DNA of 64,000 bases from Gnetum montanum (Eukaryota > Streptophyta > Gnetopsida > Gnetales > Gnetaceae). A program made the position numbers and the translations under genes. This document shows positions 36,987 to 46,949 of this stretch, one piece after another; positions within the stretch are counted from its first letter, which is position 1; the number at the start of each line of letters is the position of its first letter. The stretch covers positions 1,703,634 to 1,767,633 of the forward strand of contig MNCI01000556.1 in NCBI GenBank assembly GCA_015680685.1, written 5' to 3'. The notes below the pieces were generated by a model. That model had not been told where the DNA came from. It ran no database searches and saw only the letters and a list, made by a program, of their open reading frames with translations.

Positions 36987-36995
36987 TATTTATAG
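36987..36995 (-). promoter_or_regulatory. Internal TATA-like element upstream of extra ORF, copy D
   Basis: The minus strand reads CTATAAATA about 455 bp upstream of the ORF start. Upstream of it (37,010-37,085) lies a different short-repeat array built from GTCGACTAGGC / CTAGTTGA words in both orientations, in the position where copy C has GATATC-type words. Confidence 0.42.
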
Positions 36996-37129
36996 AATTT
37001 TTACACTATGTCAACTGGGCCTAGTCAACGAGGCCTAGTTGATTCAACCGACTATGTCGACTAGGCTTAGTTGATGTAGTTGTTGCTCATTTTTGAATTT
37101 GTCAAAAATAATAACAACCAAGGAGTTTT

Positions 37130-37689
37130 CCAATGAATTTTGAGTCAAATTTATATAATTAATTTGCATAAGTCTTTTGCTTCTAAAAGTAGTACATCAC
37201 CTTTACATAACAATAATGAGCATTGTATTTACATCTTCAAATTTAACTCATCAAGTAGAAAAGTTTTTTGCACTCTTTCAATATCTTTCCAAAGTTTAGC
37301 ACTAACTCCAGGTCCCCAAACAATGCATCCATACAATACAATAAAATATATGATGCTTTAAAAAAATTATTTTATTTTTTGACCTTTTAATTCCAAAGGC
37401 CTACATCCTTACACTTGATTTTGAAACCATATAGCACCTTGAAACCTCATGCTATTTTTTCATTGATGCACTTCTTCCACATATAATTGTTCATATAAAT
37501 GAGATTCAAATATTTAAATGAATTTACTATTTGCATATTAGTACCTACAAAATGAAATTTATACTAGTTTATAAGTGGTTTATTGTAAAACAAGAAAATA
37601 TCTTCGAAGAATAATTAAATTATGGTGAGGGTTTATGATGAAAATATTATTAGAATTCTCTAGGCTCCTTTTTTATATTGTCAATAAAA
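37130..37689 (-). pseudogene. LINE ORF2 C-terminal fragment, third copy
   Basis: Matches 30,000-30,420 in order: ATCTTTCCAAAGTTT, TTGAAACCT, TAATTGTTCATATAAATG. Continuous with the right-hand copy of the 1.9-kb duplication. Confidence 0.6.
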
Positions 37690-37964
37690 TATTATTGTTT
37701 CTCTAAGATAAATTTCTTATTCTTGGCTCTAATCAAGCATTTATATACCTTAACTAAACTTTGTCTGTTATTCTTATTTTACATTCTTAATAGTCAATCT
37801 AGCCTAACAAAAATTCTCACCAAACCATGTTTTCTAACACCTTATTGTTTAAATGTACAACTTGCTTGGCAACTATAAGCAAAATTTATCAACTCCTTAT
37901 GCTATCTTTCAAGAAATCATTTTTTATGTGTTTCATCCATATATATTTCTTTGACTTTTAAAAT

Positions 37965-38130
37965 GGCTTGATTTAGTAAGACACTTGGTTTGGAAGCTAT
38001 AGGTCATGGGTTTGATTTTGATGGGTAATGATAAGTTATATGGAGTTCTAGTTGGACTCTATATCTTTGGGTGTTCCTATATTTCATTTATTTCAAGCTC
38101 TAACACCCTCCAACTTTAGGATAACTTTGC
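37965..38130 (+). repeat. SINE-like, tRNA-related repeat (middle)
   Basis: Starts TTAGTAAGACACTTGG (box A-like), then GGTCATGGGTTTGATTTTGA (box B-like, compare GGTTCGAATCC), then a body of about 100 bp. The spacing resembles an Au-type plant SINE head. No A tail or target duplication was established. Confidence 0.45.
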
Positions 38131-38884
38131 ATGAAGTTTTTTTTATTCCTATTTTTTGTTGTTTAAAAGAGCCATCACTCGAAGTGATGGTAAAATAATT
38201 ATTTCTCAAGTCATAAGATCTAAGTTTGAGCTTGGTGTAGTAACTTGAAAGATGTTAGACTTTTGCACATCCATTTACCCTCACTTTGGTTATTTGAGCA
38301 TTGAGCCTCTAGGTGATGATTCTTTTTAATTTTTTGTTGTTTAGGTAAATAATTAATTTTAAAAAAAATTATACATGATAATGTCAATACTCTACTAAAT
38401 CATTACTAATTTTAAACTCTTTGATAAATTCAATTTCTTCATGAGAGAATAAAATAAATTCAATGCAAGAGTTTCCCTAAATTCCTTTAAAAGTAAATGA
38501 TGAAGATTGAGGAAATCTAGCAAGGCCATTGCAAATAAGAAAATAAAAAAATTTTCCATTCTAGTAGTTGTTAATCTATTTTATTAATAGTATCATCTAC
38601 AAAATTTTTTTCAATTGTAATCTTTAATAATGTCTAAATTATTAGACATTATGTTGTCCCTTAATAATTTTTGCATGGCGAGAACCTGTACTTGAATAAT
38701 GTTTCAATGTAGAAATAATAATCATTTCTTCATTCTAGATATAGTTAAACATACAAAAGGATATGATAAATTCTACCACAAGTGTAAAGAAATTATTTAA
38801 TAGTTCCATTATTCAACATGCCACCAACTATATTTAACAATTATATATTTTTAGAAAACTCAAAGTTGTTAGAACAATCCCTAC

Positions 38885-39067
38885 TTATAAACCAATGGTA
38901 AATGTATTTTTGAAAATAAAACCTAAAGATTTACTTACACTGAGACCCCTTTGGTTCAAAATTTCTTTTATGGAATTTTCTATCTGATGAGAGCAAGGTG
39001 GAGTATGGGCAACTAGTATCTTGTAGTCATATACAAGAAATTTAACTAGGGCATGTTGGGAAATCAA
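38885..39067 (-). pseudogene. Conserved 60-codon frame, copy 2
   Basis: MISQHALVKFLVYDYKILVA at the start and SKSLGFIFKNTFTIGL at the end; same length as copy 1 with mostly conservative changes, in contrast to the surrounding non-coding drift. Function unknown. Confidence 0.4.
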
Positions 39068-39650
39068 AGTAGGACATACTAGAAAATTAAACTAATAGAT
39101 GCCTAGAAAATTAATAGGTTAACGACAAGAAATTATGTCAATTAAACAAAATTTGACAAATACCAAAGCACCTCCTTCAAACTTAGGCTACCACCTTTGA
39201 AATTATGACCACTACGTCTTTCTAATAAGAACATAAAAATCTACATTTGAAACTCTAGAAAATGGATAGTGCAAATATACATATGTTTTAGGTAGTTAGC
39301 ACAAAGCTTGCATGAAACTAAGGCCAAGAATAGAAATGTTTGGATGATGTGGTTGTGACTAGAAGAAAACACCTTCAATCTTTTGAGCAAAGTAATCTTT
39401 CAACAGCAAACACCTTTAATCTTCTAAATAAAGTAAGTAGGAGTTCATGGTGTAGTATGGGTGATAAGAGCATTGTAGAGATTGGGCAACTTGCTTGTAG
39501 TATTTATCCAATAGGAGCTCATGATTTTGAGAATGTGTTTACGATTAGGGTATATTATAAATGTCCATAATAAATGTTCATTTTAATAAAACTTAGGAAG
39601 AAATAATTGAACATGGAATATGTATTTCAAATATGATGTGGGGACCACTT

Positions 39651-41169
39651 CAACTTCCTTTAAGCTGAACAATTCCATTGTAAATTGTAATTTAACTATA
39701 TGCATGAATATGTGTTAAATATATTGTAGGGAAGATCAAAGTAGAGGATGGGTGATTTAGGCAAGACCTAGCAAACATTTACTACTTTTCTCAGACAACC
39801 TACCCATCACCAAAGGTGGCAAGTTTGAAGTTAGCAGAAGCAATGTTGGGGCCCATATCATTGTTGGGCCCAATTTTAATTCATGGTTGATAGAATCTTA
39901 ATTCACCTCTTTCTATTAATAGAATAATTAATGTCAATTATTAACATGATAGATTTATTTTCCATAGATATCTTTCTCAAAAATATCTTTATTCTAGATT
40001 ATATTGTAGAATATTGAAACCATATTTTAAAAGGAGATATAAAAATATTAGAGCTTAAAGAAAGATCCATATGTAAACTTATTTGAGAATGAACAAAAGC
40101 TTAGGAGAGTTTTTTATCACATCTATATTTCTAAATGGTGTCATTCCATAACTAGGTGTTGTAATTATTATTATAAGACCCTTAATGAAAGGGCATATTG
40201 TAATTATAGATGTGCCTCTTGAGAAAACCTTTGAGGATTTGACCTAGGGTATTTATACTAGTAATCTTAAAGGATATACTAGAATGCAATTATAGAATCA
40301 GTAATAGTGGGTAATGGAAGCTAAGTGAAGTGGGACAAGGAAGGCAGTGATTATCCCTTCTTGCTAAGTTTAGGCATAACTATGGTAGTAGTTTTGGATT
40401 GCTTCTAAGGGATAGATATCAAAGAAAGAACATTTCATGAATACTGTGCATGACTTAGATTCATTCAATCAATTCTAATGTTCTTATTTATAGATTTTCT
40501 TTTCATTTCATTTTACATTTTCTCTATCATGTGTAATATGCATAATACTGAATATAATGTATATTTAATGTTTTCCAATGCATCTTAGAATGAAATATCA
40601 CAATACTGGATTTAAAAGACTTTGAAAGCTTCCTAATATTAAATATTTTATGTGGTATCTTTTTCATGAAGGTCTTTCCTATTAAACAAAATTTCATGTA
40701 GTTGGGTGTGCCATAACCTAAATATATGATATACAATGAGTTAATGATTTTATTTTTTCCATTCATATTTGGAATTGGGCCTCTATTATTCTTAATGATT
40801 TCTTTCCTAATTGGAAATAAGCTCTTCTTGGAGATTCTCTTTTCATTTCTTAGGTATTTTCTTTCTATTTGGAAGTACTTGCATCTTTGTATTTTATATA
40901 TTATCTTGAAAATTAGATATGATATTTTTTCACAATCATGAAGTCATCCATGATGAATTCACCATGCTTTAAAAGATCAACATTATTCAACTTATGTTTC
41001 AAGTTAATTCTTAAGTTGACAATGCTTTACTAGAGGTTAATAATATTTTTTCGCTAATGGGATCTTAGACTACCAATATTATTAGAAATTTTTAAAATTT
41101 ATGCTTAAGCCTTAATATTTCTCTCTATTGTTTCTTCTGCATATTTTTTTCTTATTTTGGTAGTTAATA
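39651..41169. other. Possible decayed LTR fragment, otherwise unassigned
   Basis: Around 39,846-40,520 the plus strand has a TGTTGGG start, a TATA-like GGGTATTTATACTAG at about 40,247 and downstream sequence that reappears at 43,610-43,740 (ATACTAG..AATCAGTAATAGTGGGTAATGGAA). This suggests an LTR fragment in plus orientation, but no end is proven. 40,521-41,169 shows nothing I can name. Confidence 0.3.
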
Positions 41170-41830
41170 AATTATAGAAGCATTTAATGAAAAATGAAAC
41201 TAAATCTTTATTGCTCCTGAAGACTCATAGGATCTATTAGATGAATATTACATTTTCATTAAAAGTAAAGATAGACTCTACAAATTAACTAAGTACCAAT
41301 GGGAGAAATAAAAACATATTATACAAGTTTTTCACTCTAACATTATAATACTATTTCAAATGTGTAGTCACAATATATGAAAGAAGTACTTGTAACTCAT
41401 CTATAAGGGCTCTTGACCTACATAATCAAAAAATATGCTTTTCTTGGAAGAGTTAAATATATCTTTCATTTTAAATCCTAAGATGATGTAAACTTAAGTG
41501 AAGCTTATTGATGATACTTCGATACTTGATTGGAATACTTGCCAAGAGATAGTGATTTTCTACATCAAATGTAACATCCTATTCTCAGATGTCATGAAAA
41601 GAATCAAATATATGGTATATTAGACATTATGTGTAAGAAAATAATATACCAAAGATCACATATATGTAACATTCAACTTATTTGTTAAGAAAATAATACA
41701 AAAACTATAGAAGAAAATATGATAGAATTCTTTATTGATGTAGAATAGTGTATTTGGATCATGCTCTGAGAGTTTTCTCTAGGGTTTTCTTTCTTTGACA
41801 TCTATCACTTAGAGTGTTCTATATTTAGTT
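41170..41830 (-). repeat. LINE-related fragment repeated from 31,290-31,820 and 29,235-29,440
   Basis: 41,170-41,570 matches 31,290-31,820; 41,575-41,830 matches 29,235-29,440. This shows a second, shorter copy of the same LINE neighbourhood. No RT catalytic motif is present here. Confidence 0.5.
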
Positions 41831-42179
41831 TTTCTAGGTTATGAAACTATTGATGTTAATATCCATGAAAGACGTTAAGGAGCAAGATAAAACTTTACCA
41901 TCTAGAACATGGTCATCTTGCCATATTTTCTTAATGGATGAACTACAACTACATTCATTGGCCCTTGGATATAAATAAAGAATAGGAAGCTTCTTAACCC
42001 TTATTTTATTTCTTATTTTATCTATTTTTCATTATTTATTTAATTTCTACTCTTTAAATTAGGTAAAAAAAATATTCTCAAGTGATACAAGTTAAGAATA
42101 AGGATTTTTACTACTTTCACTTAGGTAATTAGAAAATACGATATGCACAGACTATAACTAAAAATATATTTGAAAATTA

Positions 42180-42330
42180 ATTTTTTTTTGAATCTCAAAG
42201 TTAGTAGAAAAGCCCCTACTTACAAAGAAATAGTAAATGTATTTTTGAAATTAAAACCTAAAGCTTTACTTACATCGAGATTCCTTTGATTTAAAATTTC
42301 TTTTATAGAATTTTTTTCTTTTAATTTACA
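42180..42330 (-). repeat. Third partial copy of the conserved 60-codon frame
   Basis: Translation on the minus strand gives NSIKEILNQRNLDVSKALGF and then FKNTFTISL, aligned to 33,401-33,583 and 38,885-39,067. Flanking similarity is short. Confidence 0.4.
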
Positions 42331-42579
42331 ACATAATGCTACAAAAACTAATCATGGCAATATCCTTATAACTAAGTTAAGACATCATTGTTAATTTAAG
42401 TTTTAAACCTCTTAATCACCATACCATTTTAATGTAGTAAGTGAAAAGGTCGCATAAATTTAGTCCATGTGAGCTTTATGATAACAAAGGCTAGCTTTCA
42501 AAGTGCATATCATGCATGCTAAAACAAAACCATGTAGGTACACTCCAAGACATGTAGTCAAATTAGAACTTTATACCAA

Positions 42580-43325
42580 TTTAAACATGGATTCTTTATA
42601 AGAGATTGCACTATCATCCATGTTGTGATTTTTGCAATAGGCTAATCTATACAACTCAAAAGAAAAACTTCCACAAAAACCTTTTTGTTTATAAATGCCT
42701 CTATATCTCATCTTCCCCAAGTCTAGTTATTATTAATATAGAAATTTCCAAGGAATGTCTTTTTGTATGCACATGACATCAGTATCCAAATCTTATAACT
42801 CTACTAAGATGCATGGATATGGATACTCATGCTAGTCTGAGGCCCATGTTGGACATAGTGAATGTTGTCTCTAGCTAGCTAGGAATCTTGCAAGCACATT
42901 GTATGTTGAAACTTTCATTCTCATTCTTGGATTCTCTCTTGGGTCATTACACTTTATGGGTATCATACAACTTGTTGTAACGAGATATGACTCCTTATGT
43001 TATTTTGCTATATGATTTGATTGCAAGACTAATTGATATACATCTTCTTAACCATTTTGGTTTACCAACTATCTCGTCAACTAATTCTCCAACTAATCTT
43101 GTTGGTAACAACTAGCTACATTACATAGAATCTTTAGCAAACTTTCTTTCTATTGCCCTTAGAACACTAACTCTAGTATTATAACTAATGTGACACTAGG
43201 GCTTAGGAAGCTAAGACTATTTATCCACATAGGTTAAACACTCAATCTTAAGTTTTAAGAGGTTAAATTTATAATTTTCAACAATTAAATTGGTTGGCAT
43301 AATTAGCTAGTCCATGTTAGCTAGT
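42580..43325 (-). pseudogene. LINE ORF2 endonuclease fragment 2 (decayed)
   Basis: Nucleotide homologue of 26,560-27,290 (for example AAGATGCATGGATAT, GGACATAGTG, TTATCCACATAGGTTAAA). It covers the 5' end and first part of the endonuclease; the GDFN region is missing. Both copies end their similarity near the same upstream point, suggesting the original 5' end of the element. Confidence 0.6.
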
Positions 43326-43469
43326 CCAAATGAAACGTATTACCACTAGAGATACACTTCATTGGCAACCTAAAATAATTGTTTCTTTTTCCTATTTTTC
43401 AGGTAGATCAGAGGATGATTACTATTTAAACTTAAAATATTTGAAATATAGGTACACTAATAATGAGAC

Positions 43470-43620
43470 ATTATCCTAGTGATAAGACCCTTGATCTAGA
43501 AACTCTAAGTCATAGGTTTGATTCTGGTGGGCAATGTTGAGTTATAAAGTTCTATGTAGACTATATATCTTGGAGTGTACCTATGTTTTAGTTATTTCAT
43601 ATTCCAAAACCTAGAGGTCA
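43470..43620 (+). repeat. SINE-like, tRNA-related repeat (right)
   Basis: TAGTGATAAGACCC (box A-like), about 30 bp later GTCATAGGTTTGATTCTGG (box B-like), then the shared body. It is isolated from the 1.9-kb duplication, so it marks an independent insertion of the same repeat family. Confidence 0.48.
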
Positions 43621-43740
43621 TACTAGTATCAGGTTATAAATTTGGTAATGGTGAGTAATGGAATTTAGATTAAGTGAGATAAAGAAAAGACTAATTATTT
43701 TCTTCCTCTGTTATTGAGTTTGTCCAAAAATTACTTTATA

Positions 43741-45290
43741 TTTTTAACATAATAATAACTTTCAAATATCATTTTCTAGATAATATTTACTAGTTTATTA
43801 TAGATAATCTCATAAGAAGTTTTATCCTTGATTCTACTATTAATAATTCTATTTGTAATACAAGTTACCAAGGTAGACAAACATTACTCCTTAATCATTA
43901 AAACTCTTAAATTTCTGGAATACCAATAGCATGCAAGAAGAATAAGATGCTAAAGAAACCAAACTATAATGTGATAAGATGCATGAAATGCTATAAAATA
44001 CAATAAAACTACAAAACTAAAATACAAAAACCCCTCAAAATTCCAAAATTTCTAGGACTAGAAAACTTAGAATATAATCACCACATACTCTCAAAAAATG
44101 GTAGAGTAAGAGGCTTCATAATCCACACAAGATTATCCTTAATAGTAAGCCAGTGGTACACTCATGATAGAATTTTTTATGAATTATAGAACATGATAAG
44201 CTTGTAGTCTACTTATGATAGAGGATTATATGCAATATAAGTTATGGTGATCTCAAGGTTAAGTTGTGATAGTATTGGTTGCATTTTGTATTGGATGTGA
44301 GTCATAGTTCACTCATGATAGTGTCCATGACCTTGTTGTAAATCATGGTGAGGGAATATTCAAGAGAAATTATTCTTTATTACTATCTCTAAGTTAATTA
44401 TGATTTGTAGTGACACTCCTAATATTAACCATGATGCTACCAAGAGTCATTTTTAATGAAATAATATGAGCTACATGCTACAGTTAAGTTACATTCATGT
44501 TGTGTTCTTTTGGAAAGATAGGGAAGAGAATATAAAGATTAGTTTAATTATTTATGTGTATGTGTAGGATATTGAACCTTTATGATATACTTTGGTACAT
44601 AAATAACTAATGTAGAGTCATGTGATACTAGATTTTTGTGACTACTCATTAAACTATATATTAGAGTATAGTGTGAAGTTTGCTTATGAGGCATATGACT
44701 TAGTTATGTCTATTGACTATTAAGGATTAAGTTAGCCTAGTAATAATTCTTATTAAGTATGTGTAAGACATGAGTTACTTGTGTTGCTTGTTGAAACTTT
44801 AGCCTTACATGATATACATGTTATACTATTTACTTATAATAATTGCTCTATGAGTGAAGTTATAATGAGGCGTCTGAACTAGTTGGTGGTGAGTCATTCT
44901 ATAGAACATTTGATTAGCCCCTACTATGATGTATTAGAGACATTCTTATATGAGGCTTCTTATTGAGAGTGAAAGATCATTGGTGGGAATATTCTTATGA
45001 TTAGTATGTGACATAACTGTCTTAGTTCCTATGGAAAAATCTCTAAAAGGCTAACATTTATGGATCACAGGTTGATGGACACTAGTACTAATTGGAAATT
45101 AAGAAACTAATAAAAAACTTGAAGACATTTAATTACAACCATTCATAACAACTGATGCATATGCTACACTAAGTGTAAATATGCTAGTTTCTATGTAGGT
45201 TATATTTGTATTTAGTATTGCATGCATGGTTCATATTAATGATGATGAACAATTTAGTATTTATGATAGAGTATGATTTTTAGAGCCCAT
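43741..45290. other. No recognisable gene; scattered ATCATGGT/TCATGATA words
   Basis: 44,090-44,470 contains many imperfect TCATGATAG, AGTCATGGTG and CATGGTGAG words resembling the array at 55,990-56,465. The remainder to 45,290 is AT-rich with no recognised frame. Confidence 0.35.
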
Positions 45291-45301
45291 TTATGCACCA
45301 C

Positions 45302-45372
45302 TCTGCTCTTCTCTCTAGCCTTCTAAACTAGGTGTACTATCTTGCTTTTCTCTCTAGCCTTCTAAACCAAGC
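45302..45372. repeat. About 40-bp imperfect tandem duplication
   Basis: CTCTTCTCTCTAGCCTTCTAA at about 45,303 recurs as CTTTTCTCTCTAGCCTTCTAA at about 45,343, differing at one of these positions. Confidence 0.6.
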
Positions 45373-45556
45373 TCCAATGCCACTCTCAACCTCTAAAGCT
45401 ATGCATAGCTAGCCTTAGATGAAAGAAACAAAACAAACAACAAAATAGAGGCAAATATAGGAAACTCAATTTCACTCTTTTATTCAACTAATAATGGCAT
45501 TTAAATAGGAAAATACATCAATAGAAAATAGAAATTGAATCCTAATATGAAGCAAC

Positions 45557-45664
45557 TTCTATAATGGTCAACCCTTCAAATTCTATAATGGTTGACCCTT
45601 TAACCTTTATAATGCCCAACCATTTAACTTCTATAATGACCGATCCTTCAACTTTTGTAATGGT
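45557..45664 (-). repeat. 24-bp tandem repeat, 4.5 copies, in frame with pol
   Basis: Units begin at 45557, 45581, 45605, 45629 and 45653, exactly 24 bp apart. On the minus strand it stays open and encodes an 8-residue repeat (IIEVKWLG / IIKVKGST / IIEFEGLT). It directly follows the end of RNase H, where Athila-type pol has a short linker before integrase. Confidence 0.75.
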
Positions 45665-45679
45665 AAATTGGTCCTCATC

Positions 45680-46710
45680 AGGAAATTAGTTTGATAAGGG
45701 TTCTATGTGCTTGTCTATATCTCATTTTAACCTTGATATATGATTAGCTACAATGTTTTCTATCCCTTTTTTATCAACCATTATGATGTAAAACTCTTGA
45801 ATAATCACAAGTCATCTTATCACTCTAGGACTGACCATTGGCTTGTTCATTAAAAATTGGATGGCACTATGGTTTGTGTGAACATAGATCTAGTAACCAA
45901 GCACATAATATCTAAATTTTTCAATTGCATACATCATATCTATCTACTTCTTTTTAGTTTTGGTATAGTTTAATTATGTTCCAATGATGCTCCTACTAGC
46001 ACAATATATGTAGTACAGTATCTTTTGATCATGAAGTTATGTTAATACTACACCAAGTGCATAGTTGGATGGATCAGTCATGATATGAAAACACCTTGAC
46101 CAATCCAAAGCTTGAAGGATTAGTGTGTCAACTAACTTCTATTTTAAACTTTTAAATGCCTTTTCACATAACTCAGTCCACTCAAAAGGTGATCCTTCTT
46201 TGTGAGCTCTACTAGTGGTTTGGCTATTTTCAAGAGCTTTTCAGTAAATCTTCTATAGTATCTCATATGGTCCAAAAAGGATCTTACAACTTTTACTTTC
46301 TATAGCCTTTGAGTGATATTTTGGATGACTAATTTTCTTAGGATTTGCCTCTATACCCTTTTGGGAGATTTTGTGTCCTAATACTATGCCTTCTTGGATA
46401 ATAAGATGGCTCTTCTACCAATTGATGATTATATTAATTTCAACACATCTTTTAAGTACTTTCTCCAAATGGTCCAAGGCTTGTTTGAAATCCAACCATT
46501 ATGTCAAGAAATCATCCATGAATATTCAAAACCATTGCCTATTTGCTTTTGGAAAATGCTTGAAACTAGTCTCTGGAAGGTTTTTGGCATACTACATAGA
46601 TCAAAAGGCATCTTTCTATAAGAAAATGTTTCCCACTAGTGAACATGGTTTTATCTTGGTCCTCTAATGTAATGCAGATTTGATTGTATCCACTATACCC
46701 ATCTAGAAAA
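45680..46710 (-). pseudogene. Ty3/gypsy reverse transcriptase-RNase H (decayed)
   Basis: Minus-strand pieces in family order: GPR-NHVH/KTMFTSGKHF, MPFDLCSMPKTFQRLVSSIF, NGFEYSWMI (degraded catalytic FxDD region), VRSFLDHMRYYRRF and KLLKIAKPLVEL, then RNase H with KRYCTTYIVLVG. It ends with MVSPRVIR, VIIQEFYIMMVDKKGIENIV and ANHISRLK, then FPDED. The DKKG-ENxVAxHxSRL ending followed by FPDE is characteristic of Athila-type pol. Frames alternate and stops are common, so no active enzyme. Confidence 0.86.
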
Positions 46711-46949
46711 ATCTAGTACTCATGTCCTAAAATTATGTCCATAACTCGATTAACAAATTATGTAGTGCTTTCTAGTTAAGGTTGTGATTGCAAGTTCCCC
46801 TACATAATAGGAGGTGGCACTAGAGTCATAGGACTAAACTGTTGAGTAGAAGGTTCAACTGTTGGTAGATGAACATATAAGTTGAAATCTATCCTTGGTG
46901 GTGTTAATCTATGGTATTCTGGTGAATAATTCTATGTGGTTTGAATAGT

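Larger units (their letters stand above)
34437..37130 (-). mobile_element. Athila/Tat-like element D fragment
   Basis: Extra ORF plus its upstream TATA region, lacking the last part of the ORF and the 3' LTR. It ends near 34,437 and about 37,130, where LINE sequence starts. It sits between the two 1.9-kb direct repeats. No gag, pol or LTR belongs to it in the window. Confidence 0.6.
37690..39650 (-). repeat. 1.9-kb direct duplication, right copy
   Basis: Partner of 32,220-34,100, about 5.5 kb away. It contains a SINE-like repeat at 37,965-38,130 and the conserved 60-codon frame at 38,885-39,067. Confidence 0.7.

Noticed and set aside
32220-39650. The 1.9-kb direct repeats as LTRs of element D
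   Set aside because: They share no ends, TATA or primer site with the Athila-type LTR family, contain LINE-adjacent sequence and a SINE, and element D is truncated on both sides inside them.
45557-45664. CRISPR-like repeat
   Set aside because: The 24-bp units are contiguous without spacers and the DNA is eukaryotic.
46371-46667. Plus-strand frame of 98 codons
   Set aside because: Antisense of the Ty3/gypsy RT, which has clear motifs on the minus strand.
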